DNA of 64,000 nt from contig OY744531.1 of assembly GCA_963556195.1 (NCBI GenBank), positions 54,790,700 to 54,854,699 on the forward strand, written 5' to 3'. This document shows positions 1 through 8,600 of the stretch, piece after piece (position 1 is the stretch's first letter; each line of letters opens with the position of its first letter). Position numbers and translations under genes: made by a program. Below the pieces are notes generated by a model. The model worked only from the letters and a program-made list of their open reading frames with translations, was not told the origin of the DNA and searched no databases. Source of the stretch: Sepiola atlantica. Its lineage: Eukaryota; Mollusca; Cephalopoda; Sepiida; Sepiolidae.

Positions 1-1893
1 TCCATTCACTTGCACCACTGCCGTCGGCCCGCGATACAAAATGGAGATCCATCTGCGGAAGTCCGGTGTAAAACCGGAGGCCTCTAAAACAGATCCCAGG
101 AACCGATGGTCGACCCTGTCAAAAGCTTTGGACTGATCTAAATTGATCAGCGCGGCTTCGGTGTCGTCTTCTAATCCCTCTATGATCGTGCGCATCAGAT
201 GCAAGTTGTTTTGAATCGATCTCCCCTTCACAGCATAATTCTGATCAGGTTCGACCAACTCAGCGATAACAAGCTGCAACCGATTTGCAAGAACTTTGGC
301 CAAAATCTTTAAATCTGTGTTTAGCAGAGTTATGGGCCTGTAATCGTCTAATTCCCCACCATCTTGGCCCTTTTTCTGAAGCAATGTGATCACTCCCTTG
401 GTGACTTGACCGGGGATGGAACCCTGTTCAAACCAGTGATTGAAAACATTGACCAGAATAGGTACGAAGATGTGCGACAGCCTCAAGAACAATTCATAGG
501 GCAAACCATCGAGTCCCGGCGATTTGTCGTAGCCGACCTGCTTCAGTGCAGCCAAGACCTCACACTCTGTAACGCGCCCATCACAGCTAGCCGCTCGGGC
601 CGCCTCCAGGCGGGGCGAGCCAGCTAAATAGCTGCCAAACTCCTCGACGCGGAGTCCGGGCAGTTGGGTGAACCGTTCCATGAAATGCTCACGAAATCCC
701 CGGCAAATCTCCCGAGCCGACACAAGGGTGTGTCCTTCCGGGTGTTTGACTTGACGAATGAGACCGACCGAGCTGCGACGAAGTGGAGTTCTACGCTCTT
801 GCGCGTCCACATTCACGGCTTCGTTGGACACTCTATCTAGCCTAGCTCTAACTACTTGACCTTCATACCGCACGTTAGCCGCACGTTTCAGGTCCCCCTT
901 AGCTAGTTCTATGCCTAGGGAATCCCCCCCAGCCACCGCCCGGGCCAGCTTAGTTTCTAAACGCTTTTCTGTTTCTGCCTTATTTAAGGCGAGGCGTTGG
1001 CTATATTGAACAGAAAAGCGCCTAATGCCAACTTTGGCGTTAACCCACCACTTACTCCCGGTTACCGCCCCCACTAATCCCTTTTGAAAGTTAAGAGATA
1101 GCTGCTCCCGGAAGTCACGTATCTCCAGTAAGGAGGTATTTAACTTCCAGTAGCTAGCTACCTTGTGTGTCTTAGGGCCTAACTCCAGACTGGCCACAAG
1201 TAGCTTGTGGTCAGAATGGCCTAACCAGTGGAACGTGGGACAAGAGATATAATCTACGTTGCCTCTTCTAATTAGCAATCTATCCAAGTAAGTACTTGAA
1301 AGGAAAGTGCCGCTAGCGAGCCACGTCCACATCTCCCGCCCTGGGTGATCGATACGAAATCTGTCGACCAGATCGCATTGTGCCATCAGATCAGACAGAC
1401 TTGTCTCACACCTATCCGACCCACTAGGTCCCCCCACCTTATCTATCCTGGGATCAAGGATGGCATTCCAATCTCCCACTAGGATTAGCCGCTCCGAACC
1501 ACCGAGAAACCCCTCCAACCCTCGGAAAAAGGAAACCCTCTCACGAATGGAATTGGGCGCATAAACCGCGACGATTCGAAACATGGCACTATTCACGGCA
1601 ACATCAGCCACGACCAGTCTGCCATCAGCATCCGCGTGAACAACGTTTACCCTTGCTAACAGAGTGCGTCTAACTAACAGCGAAACTCCCCGAGCAGAAC
1701 GGTCACCAAATGCTGAAAAAACATCGAAATGTTCCGACAGCAGTCGATGATCGTCCATCGAAACATAGTGAGTTTCCTGTACCGCAGCCACATCTAATTC
1801 AAAAGCCTTGAGATCCCCCAGTATGCGGGCTGCTTTGCTTAAGGATCTCAAGCCTCTCGCGTTCAAGCTTCCTAGTTTCAAGGTCGTAGCCAT
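1..1893 (-). CDS. ORF2 of unit A, N-terminal part (endonuclease and RT start)
   Basis: Residues 1-631 of the 1144-aa ORF2 polyprotein; the window edge cuts the frame just after the VQVNG segment, before the RT motif containing RQGCPLSP and before YADD. The whole endonuclease domain and RT motif A (D586, in LDQSKAFD) are present and intact. It carries endonuclease allele 1 (L198, T201, G239, T314). The ATG at 1891-1893 follows the ORF1 stop (1898-1900) after 4 nt. It is open throughout and is truncated only by the window. Confidence 0.95.
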   Translation of the reverse strand, partial: MATTLKLGSLNARGLRSLSKAARILGDLKAFELDVAAVQETHYVSMDDHRLLSEHFDVFSAFGDRSARGVSLLVRRTLLARVNVVHADADGRLVVADVAVNSAMFRIVAVYAPNSIRERVSFFRGLEGFLGGSERLILVGDWNAILDPRIDKVGGPSGSDRCETSLSDLMAQCDLVDRFRIDHPGREMWTWLASGTFLSSTYLDRLLIRRGNVDYISCPTFHWLGHSDHKLLVASLELGPKTHKVASYWKLNTSLLEIRDFREQLSLNFQKGLVGAVTGSKWWVNAKVGIRRFSVQYSQRLALNKAETEKRLETKLARAVAGGDSLGIELAKGDLKRAANVRYEGQVVRARLDRVSNEAVNVDAQERRTPLRRSSVGLIRQVKHPEGHTLVSAREICRGFREHFMERFTQLPGLRVEEFGSYLAGSPRLEAARAASCDGRVTECEVLAALKQVGYDKSPGLDGLPYELFLRLSHIFVPILVNVFNHWFEQGSIPGQVTKGVITLLQKKGQDGGELDDYRPITLLNTDLKILAKVLANRLQLVIAELVEPDQNYAVKGRSIQNNLHLMRTIIEGLEDDTEAALINLDQSKAFDRVDHRFLGSVLEASGFTPDFRRWISILYRGPTAVVQVNG

Positions 1894-1897
1894 TGCA

Positions 1898-4600
1898 CTA
1901 GTCAGTGTCAATCAGCGGCCTAAAGTCTTTGTCAGTGAGGATGCCGACGGCATGCCCGATATTGCCAGTGAGCAATTCTGACGACGCGCGGCCGTCTCGG
2001 GAGATGCCCCCGACATCCAGGGGGAAGGTTAACTTTAAAGCTCTATAAAAACAAGGGTGGACGTAAATGGGGATCCTCCCTTCACATTTATCCCTCAGAT
2101 CGTCGAGGGAGTCGTGCCCTTCTTCCACCAACGTTAGACCCAGGATCGCATCCTTTGCTGCTTCTATCATTCGCCACATGGATTTCGTGCGGCGAATTTT
2201 CGTCTTCCTGACGAACGTGATCAGCAAAGGAGCATCGGGGAAGTTGGACGGGTTGGTAGTGTCCAGACCCTGGGTCTTCGTAAGGAGCTGCAGCGGTTTG
2301 ATGGCACCTCTCTGCTGCGGCGTAAGCTCGGCAGCGGCGTGGTGCAGATCTGCATTGCAGATGAGGTCCCCTGGCAGGAAGGGGAGCTTTCTCGTCTTCT
2401 CCTTTCTTGTAGGAGAGGGCGACGCTTTTTGTTTCTTGGCCTGTTTGGCCACATTGGGAGTTTTGGACCCCGACTCTTCCTTTCGAGACAGAGAGCGGGA
2501 ACTAGCTGGGGGAGTTTCAGTGGGGGAAGGGGATTTCTGCTCAGTGGTGGGTTTAGGTTTTGGGGATTCGGGGGACTGAGCAGGAGAGATAGTCATCTCT
2601 ACGGACATTGGGGCGGGGGATTGGGGCCCAGCCTCTTTTGATAGTGAAACGGCACGTTTGGCCACCTTTCTGTCCCGGTTGAACTTTTTCTCTGTCTCTC
2701 GAGCCGGGGCCGGGCAAGCGTCACCCTCCATCTTCTCCCCTTCCGAGTCGGACGATGATGATGTTGATGAAGGTAGTGACAGGGGAGCCTCTGTCTTCCG
2801 TTTGGTGGCCGCTGCCGTGCCAGATGTTTGCTGCGGCTCCTTATCGGTGGGCATATCCTCGCTCATTGACTTGGCGGGACCCCGCATCCCTTTTACTTCA
2901 GAGGGCTGCACTTTGGAGGAGGGCTTCTGTGGTTTGTTCTTTCGGACCACTGGGGTGAAACCCTCCTCGTCTTTTCCGGTTTTAGGAGCTGCTGATGCCG
3001 CTGGACCTCCCGGGGCTGCGGCAGAAGGGGTCTTCTTGATAGGCGCCTTTTTTGGGCAGTCTTTCGCCATATGCCCCTTCTGCTCGCAGTGCCAGCAATG
3101 TGGCCTCCTGCCCTCGACGATGATAGACATCGACCAGGAGTCGCACTTGAGCAGTGGCGGTATCTTGTTGAAGCCATCCCGGTCCAAACGCATTTTAATT
3201 TTGTAGTCCCCTACCATTAGGTTATGGGGACCGCGGACCGGGATTATGGCTTCGACGTCCCCATATTGACTCATCACTGCACCTAGTTGCTCCGAGTCAA
3301 TATAGCAGGGGACGCCGAGGACAGTGACTAGTGTCCTCCTCCTGCTCAAGTACTCCGGCCTGAGGATCAGATGTTTATGCCTCAGGTCGGCCCTGGCCAA
3401 CTTCTCTGCTTCCTGTTCAGAGGGGAGTAAAAGGTCCCAGGTTGCGAAACCTCGACGGCAAATATATGTCGCCGGGACTTTCAGGGACCATAAAATCTCC
3501 CCTACCGTTTCGATCTGGAGCCCAGCCAGCCCTTTGGTTCTGGAGTCGATGGTGACTAGCGAAACAATTCGCTTCGCTAGCCGTTCCACCGCTCCTGGCG
3601 CTGCTTTGATAACGCTACCGTCGGTTAGTTCCTTGTACTTAGACTCGAACAACCGACGGTATTCTGACGGGCTTCTTTGCGACTGGGGTCCCCACTGGTC
3701 TTTAGGTGATTGGGCAGGAGAGTTGGTTTGCGCCGGAGTTGTAGGTGTTACAGCCTTCGTCGGCGACGGCGTCTTCTGCCCGGGAGGTATCGCCCATGAA
3801 TTGGGTGTCTCCGCTGGTGTTGATGAGAGGGACGGCCACTCCTTTGGAGCTGTTTCCGGCGTTGTTGCCGGCGGAGTGGCCGCCTTGGTTCCTCTCTTGC
3901 CAGCGACATCCGCTGCTCCTTTTTTGGTGACGGTGCGAGCAGCCCCCATCTTCCTCGGCCTAGACTGCCGCATGCTAGCCTTGGCCGGGCCATCTGGAGT
4001 CAGCTGCAGAACTTCCATGCTGCTGTCTCTGCTACTGCCACGACTGCTCACAGGGCTGTGGTCGCTGCAGACACTGCTGTCGCTGCAAATGCTGCTGTCA
4101 CTTCCAAAGAGTTCTTGGGTGAGGTTGCGGCATTGAGCAGAGTCCCTGTCAATGTGGGCTGGCGGCTGATCTGGGTCGGTGGCCCCTTCTTTGTGGGACT
4201 CCACCGACCGGGTCGCTCTTACTCCTGGAGGCAGGCGGCCTTTTCGCCTACTACCAGGCGGGCTGACGGTTGAAGCCCGGCGAGCGATTGGTACAGTGGG
4301 GAGTCGTTCCCACCGACCCAGATCACCTCTAGGATCTGAGCTATCCTGGGTGGAGCTGCCGGGGACAGCAGCGTGCAAGCTAACAGGGCTCCCGCCTAAG
4401 GCGGCAGACCCTGATCTACTTTCAGTGCTGGGAGCGGCACTGGCGGACGTACTGGGCACGACGCCTATGGCGGCGTGACCGTCCTGCTGTTTGAGGTCTG
4501 CTCCCTCCCCGACCTGAGACCGTCGCCTCAGTTCGGAAAAGGAGCCCGGGCTAGACAAAGACTCTGCAGCAGAGCCCGGACCACTCCTCCCCTCTTCCAT
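1898..4600 (-). CDS. ORF1 of unit A: gag-like RNA-binding protein (reference copy)
   Basis: 900-aa protein expected to coat the element RNA and act as chaperone in the ribonucleoprotein, as known for LINE ORF1 proteins. Visible layout: residues 1-310 are low-complexity Ser/Pro/Thr-rich, with a Ser-rich stretch at 166-194; 311-500 look globular, and the part from about 422 (TLVTVLGVPCYI...) resembles an RRM-like fold; one zinc knuckle follows, CX2CX4HX4C at C502, C505, H510, C515. Residues 516-735 are Lys/Pro/Ser-rich, with an acidic serine tract at 611-626 and basic, NLS-like clusters near 719-738. Residues 736-900 form a conserved domain I do not recognise. The ATG at 4598-4600 is supported by an in-frame TGA 36 nt upstream. 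Private change: N641. Confidence 0.93.
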   Translation of the reverse strand: MEEGRSGPGSAAESLSSPGSFSELRRRSQVGEGADLKQQDGHAAIGVVPSTSASAAPSTESRSGSAALGGSPVSLHAAVPGSSTQDSSDPRGDLGRWERLPTVPIARRASTVSPPGSRRKGRLPPGVRATRSVESHKEGATDPDQPPAHIDRDSAQCRNLTQELFGSDSSICSDSSVCSDHSPVSSRGSSRDSSMEVLQLTPDGPAKASMRQSRPRKMGAARTVTKKGAADVAGKRGTKAATPPATTPETAPKEWPSLSSTPAETPNSWAIPPGQKTPSPTKAVTPTTPAQTNSPAQSPKDQWGPQSQRSPSEYRRLFESKYKELTDGSVIKAAPGAVERLAKRIVSLVTIDSRTKGLAGLQIETVGEILWSLKVPATYICRRGFATWDLLLPSEQEAEKLARADLRHKHLILRPEYLSRRRTLVTVLGVPCYIDSEQLGAVMSQYGDVEAIIPVRGPHNLMVGDYKIKMRLDRDGFNKIPPLLKCDSWSMSIIVEGRRPHCWHCEQKGHMAKDCPKKAPIKKTPSAAAPGGPAASAAPKTGKDEEGFTPVVRKNKPQKPSSKVQPSEVKGMRGPAKSMSEDMPTDKEPQQTSGTAAATKRKTEAPLSLPSSTSSSSDSEGEKMEGDACPAPARETEKKFNRDRKVAKRAVSLSKEAGPQSPAPMSVEMTISPAQSPESPKPKPTTEQKSPSPTETPPASSRSLSRKEESGSKTPNVAKQAKKQKASPSPTRKEKTRKLPFLPGDLICNADLHHAAAELTPQQRGAIKPLQLLTKTQGLDTTNPSNFPDAPLLITFVRKTKIRRTKSMWRMIEAAKDAILGLTLVEEGHDSLDDLRDKCEGRIPIYVHPCFYRALKLTFPLDVGGISRDGRASSELLTGNIGHAVGILTDKDFRPLIDTD

Positions 4601-4984
4601 CCAACTCCCGGCTAGAGACCCGCCGATTCGGATTCAGGAAGACCGTCGCCAAAAGGTACGTAAGTCAGACCCGAAACCTGCCAGCTGCTTAAGTCAAGCC
4701 TGGGGGTTGGACACCTGCAAGAGAAGGGAACAAAAAGGTTAATACAATGGAACCGCCCAACAGGGGCGGCCACCCAAGAGGGGTGTGAAGAGACAAATTG
4801 CCCAACAGGGGCTAGTCTAAGGGGACAGAGAGAGTCCCCTGAAGATTTAGCTTTAAACTGGGCGGGGCCCAAGTAGCTGGTCTCCTCTTAGGCAATCACA
4901 AGTGATTGCCTAAGAGTTGCCTAGAAAAATACAAGACGAGTCAAGATTTTAAAAGGCGGGAGAAAATCAATTTATTTATCCAAA
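4601..4984 (-). promoter_or_regulatory. 5'UTR of unit A (type 1), with two hairpins and an acceptor-like site
   Basis: 384 nt with no convincing coding potential: the only long frame (86 codons, 4612-4872) starts at TTG, not ATG. Read on the minus strand it contains, in order: AATAAA at 4971-4976; a perfect 15-bp hairpin at 4885-4916 (arm CTCTTAGGCAATCAC); a 7-bp hairpin with a 7-nt loop of alternating C/U at 4820-4840; and an excellent 3' splice-site signal, with branchpoint-like TATTAAC at 4738-4744, a pyrimidine tract and CAG at 4715-4717. A promoter is expected here or in the upstream 3'UTR, but I see no clear core promoter. Confidence 0.75.
4885..4916 (-). other. Perfect 15-bp 5'UTR hairpin (reference copy)
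   Basis: The arms at 4885-4899 and 4902-4916 are exact reverse complements separated by 2 nt (the innermost pair must open to make a loop). The hairpin recurs 285 nt upstream of every ORF1 start in the window. In F, G and H only the central dinucleotide changes, and the arms stay paired. Its function is unknown; a 5'UTR RNA structure or protein-binding site is possible. Confidence 0.85.
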
Positions 4985-5001
4985 AAATTTTACAATGTTT
5001 T
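4985..5001. other. Junction filler A/B (17 nt)
   Basis: AT-rich stretch AAATTTTACAATGTTTT between the 3' end of B and the 5' end of A. It is unique in the window, while the sequences on both sides are the same in all units. It contains TACA (TGTA on the sense strand), like the other fillers. Confidence 0.8.
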
Positions 5002-5678
5002 AGATGTGGCACAAGGCCAAAAGGGGGTATGGGGGGGAAGATGGGGGTCGGGGGTCGTCCACTTGGTCTATGAATACCCTAGAAACTAGTTTCAGTCACC
5101 ATAATACCACATTCACTCTATGGACTTAAGCTACTTAAAATATCCCCAGGTGTTTCAATGAATTTTATTTACAAAGATTATGTACATGTGTGATGATGGG
5201 AGTGGGAGAACAGAAAACTAAGCCTTAAATAATACCCCAAAAATAAATAAAAATAAAAGTGATGGTAAAAATAAAGAAACAAGGAAAATGCTAATTAAGA
5301 TAAGTTAGTAGGGTCCCCCCCACCTATCTAAGGTATGAAATGCTCGCTGTCTTCCGGTAAAAACCGAAAGCAAGAGAGTCAGTTCCTAATTGGGAGTGGG
5401 CGTTTCTATGGGGGCAAAAGAAATGGAGGGATGGGTTTGACGGGATGTGCGGTGTCCTTCAGGATAAGTACTTTTAGGGCGGGTCAGGGATATAAAATAA
5501 ATTAGGGAACGGGCATCCTGAAGGAGTTCTGACACCTAAAATAAATCTGGGGACAGAGAGCTCATTTACGCTACTAGCTAATAGGGACTGCGCCAAAGAA
5601 TTTGCTGGTCAGTTTTTTTTTTTTAAAAAAGGGGTTGTTTTTTCGACAAAGAGACTTTGAGGTCGCTGTGTGCCATGC
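5002..5678 (-). promoter_or_regulatory. 3'UTR of unit B (type 1), with long-range stem-loop
   Basis: 677 nt after the ORF2 stop. It contains a 12-T/6-A run at 5613-5630 (plus strand). An inverted repeat at 5452-5535 has 11-bp perfect arms TCCTTCAGGAT (5455-5465) and ATCCTGAAGGA (5515-5525), a 49-nt loop, and an extra GTGT/ACAC pairing outside a 6-7 nt bulge. There is an AATAAA on the minus strand at 5164-5169. The plus strand has four G-runs at 5023-5054 close to the unit end. No open frame of note and no poly(A) tail at the end. Confidence 0.75.
5452..5535 (-). other. 3'UTR stem-loop (reference copy)
   Basis: Both arms are unchanged in all nine 3'UTRs, while the loop between them differs at several positions between 3'UTR types 1 and 2. 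Many LINEs use a 3'UTR stem-loop as the site their RT recognises to start reverse transcription; that role here is inferred from position and conservation. Confidence 0.7.
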
Positions 5679-8600
5679 CTAGGCAGGGAACACGAACTCG
5701 AATCTATTCCGCGTGAACACGCATAAACTAGCGGTGTGTATCCACCTACTTTTGAAAAGTGAAGAAGGCAACCTCCTTCTATCAGATTTGATTTTGATTT
5801 TAAGCTGGTGTTTAAAATACGAAATCAAATCATAATAAGAAGGCGGCACCCCCCCACGCCCTATCTCTAAGCGAGAAGTATACACCACGAGTCTAGCTAC
5901 GGCTAAGATCGCGAGCAAAACCATACGTTTCTCCCTGGGCCACAAGGGGTCCATGTTGAAGACAACGGATGCTAAATCCAAGCACGTCACCCGATCGGGG
6001 GTGATGCGAGCCGTCACCTCGCCGACATACGTCCAAAATTCACGAAGTTTGGAGCAGGTGAAAAAGGCATGTTCCGCCGTTTCAATTTCATCTTCCTCGC
6101 AACGTGGGCAAAAGGGGCTGATAGCCATACCAATTTTGAATCGTATGTCATTGAGGGGTAACACATTTCGAACCAATCGCCAGGTCAGAGAGAACTCAGA
6201 ATTATTGAGATAGCTCCTGCCTGGCGCCCAATTCCACTGAGAGCGAGCCTCCTCCTCCGACAATCCAAGTCGCTCCCCAAGAGGATCCGAAGCGGTCCCC
6301 ACCACTAACTCCCGATAGAATGTCCTTCTAGACCGGGCGAGGTCACTGGACCCCGGCAGCACTCTGAGCGCAGCTCGGCATTCGTTGAAGAACTGCGATT
6401 GACTCCTTGGCTTACGTCGGCATTCGGCCAAGTGGTCAGGGATGAGGTTAGGAAAAGCGCTTCCAACCGCAGGGCCCCACGCAGACTCCTCTGTCAAGGT
6501 TCGGCTCAGGAATGATAACCGCTCGGCATACAAATGGCTCGCCAAGTCGGGCATTCCCAAGCCTCCCACATCAGGACGTTGAGTACAGACCTGTCTACGG
6601 ACTAGCGGCTTCCCCTTTGCCCACAAAAGCGAGAAAAGGAGACGCGTTAAAACCGCTCGGCGGTCCGCAGGCAGAGGTAGTACAGCCAATCGGTAAAGGA
6701 TGAGCGGAAAGACGTACGTGACGCACGCCTCAGCCCGACCTTTAAGGGAAAGCCCCCTTCGAAGCCAAATCCTTACAGACGCTTCGACCTTAGACTGTAC
6801 TTCCGACCAGTTCTTATCAAGCTGGAGACCGGGTCCGAACCATACGCCGAGGATCCGAACCGGGCCGTCAGTCCAGTTGAAAAGGCCCGGGAGCGCAGCC
6901 GCGCCACTCCAGGCAGCCAACCTTAGGCCATTGGATTTGCTAAGGTTGACTTTGGCCCCTGTCACTTTTTCGTACCTTCTGAGTGCCTTAGTCACCGCGA
7001 GAATGTCTCGAAAGCACGACACAAACACGGTGACATCATCGGCATACGCGGATACCCTGGCTCGCGCACCGCCAGGAAGAGCAATACCGCGTAGGGCCAG
7101 TCCAGGCTCCCCGATCCTAAGCCTGCGGAGAAAAGGCTCCAAGGCAAGGACGTAAAGCAGGGGAGACAGCGGACATCCCTGACGTACCGACCGAGAGACG
7201 GCAAAAGACTCCGATCGCATTCCATTCACTTGCACCACTGCCGTCGGCCCGCGATACAAAATGGAGATCCATCTGCGGAAGTCCGGTGTAAAACCGGAGG
7301 CCTCTAAAACAGATCCCAGGAACCGATGGTCGACCCTGTCAAAAGCTTTGGACTGATCTAAATTGATCAGCGCGGCTTCGGTGTCGTCTTCTAATCCCTC
7401 TATGATCGTGCGCATCAGATGCAAGTTGTTTTGAATCGATCTCCCCTTCACAGCATAATTCTGATCAGGTTCGACCAACTCAGCGATAACAAGCTGCAAC
7501 CGATTTGCAAGAACTTTGGCCAAAATCTTTAAATCTGTGTTTAGCAGAGTTATGGGCCTGTAATCGTCTAATTCCCCACCATCTTGGCCCTTTTTCTGAA
7601 GCAATGTGATCACTCCCTTGGTGACTTGACCGGGGATGGAACCCTGTTCAAACCAGTGATTGAAAACATTGACCAGAATAGGTACGAAGATGTGCGACAG
7701 CCTCAAGAACAATTCATAGGGCAAACCATCGAGTCCCGGCGATTTGTCGTAGCCGACCTGCTTCAGTGCAGCCAAGACCTCACACTCTGTAACGCGCCCA
7801 TCACAGCTAGCCGCTCGGGCCGCCTCCAGGCGGGGCGAGCCAGCTAAATAGCTGCCAAACTCCTCGACGCGGAGTCCGGGCAGTTGGGTGAACCGTTCCA
7901 TGAAATGCTCACGAAATCCCCGGCAAATCTCCCGAGCCGACACAAGGGTGTGTCCTTCCGGGTGTTTGACTTGACGAATGAGACCGACCGAGCTGCGACG
8001 AAGTGGAGTTCTACGCTCTTGCGCGTCCACATTCACGGCTTCGTTGGACACTCTATCTAGCCTAGCTCTAACTACTTGACCTTCATACCGCACGTTAGCC
8101 GCACGTTTCAGGTCCCCCTTAGCTAGTTCTATGCCTAGGGAATCCCCCCCAGCCACCGCCCGGGCCAGCTTAGTTTCTAAACGCTTTTCTGTTTCTGCCT
8201 TATTTAAGGCGAGGCGTTGGCTATATTGAACAGAAAAGCGCCTAATGCCAACTTTGGCGTTAACCCACCACTTACTCCCGGTTACCGCCCCCACTAATCC
8301 CTTTTGAAAGTTAAGAGATAGCTGCTCCCGGAAGTCACGTATCTCCAGTAAGGAGGTATTTAACTTCCAGTAGCTAGCTACCTTATGTGTCTTAGGGCCT
8401 AACTCCAGACTGGCCACAAGTAGCTTGTGGTCAGAATGGCCTAACCAGTGGAACGTGGGACAAGAGATATAATCTACGTTGCCTCTTCTAATTAGCAATC
8501 TATCCAAGTAAGTACTTGAAAGGAAAGTGCCGCTAGCGAGCCACGTCCACATCTCCCGCCCTGGGTGATCGATACGAAATCTGTCGACCAGATCGCATTG

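Larger units (their letters stand above)
1..4984 (-). mobile_element. LINE unit A (partial, cut by left edge)
   Basis: Unit A holds its whole 5'UTR, all of ORF1 and the first 631 codons of ORF2; the rest lies left of the window. Types: 5'UTR type 1, ORF1 central block allele 1 (E581, D618, C629), endonuclease allele 1. Its 5' end is placed where the conserved sequence next to the filler begins. Confidence 0.93.

Noticed and set aside
2067..2579. 170-codon ATG-started plus-strand frame, repeated in all units
   Set aside because: Antisense to the ORF1 C-terminal region, low-complexity product, no independent support.
3324..4136. 270-codon plus-strand frame, present in every unit
   Set aside because: It starts at GTG, lies wholly antisense to ORF1's Ser/Pro-rich region, and its changes follow ORF1 codons. 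It is a shadow of ORF1.
4654..4672. Good 5' splice donor consensus (GTACGTAAGT) on the plus strand
   Set aside because: It is antisense to the element, with no plus-strand gene to use it.
4612..4872. 86-codon frame in the 5'UTR, conserved in all units
   Set aside because: It begins with TTG and has no ATG start. Unit I carries several amino-acid changes in it. It is out of frame with ORF1, and conservation is no higher than for the rest of the unit.
5486..5500. TATAAAA-like motif on the plus strand within the 3'UTR stem-loop
   Set aside because: AT-rich context, antisense to the element, altered in unit I, and no gene downstream on that strand.
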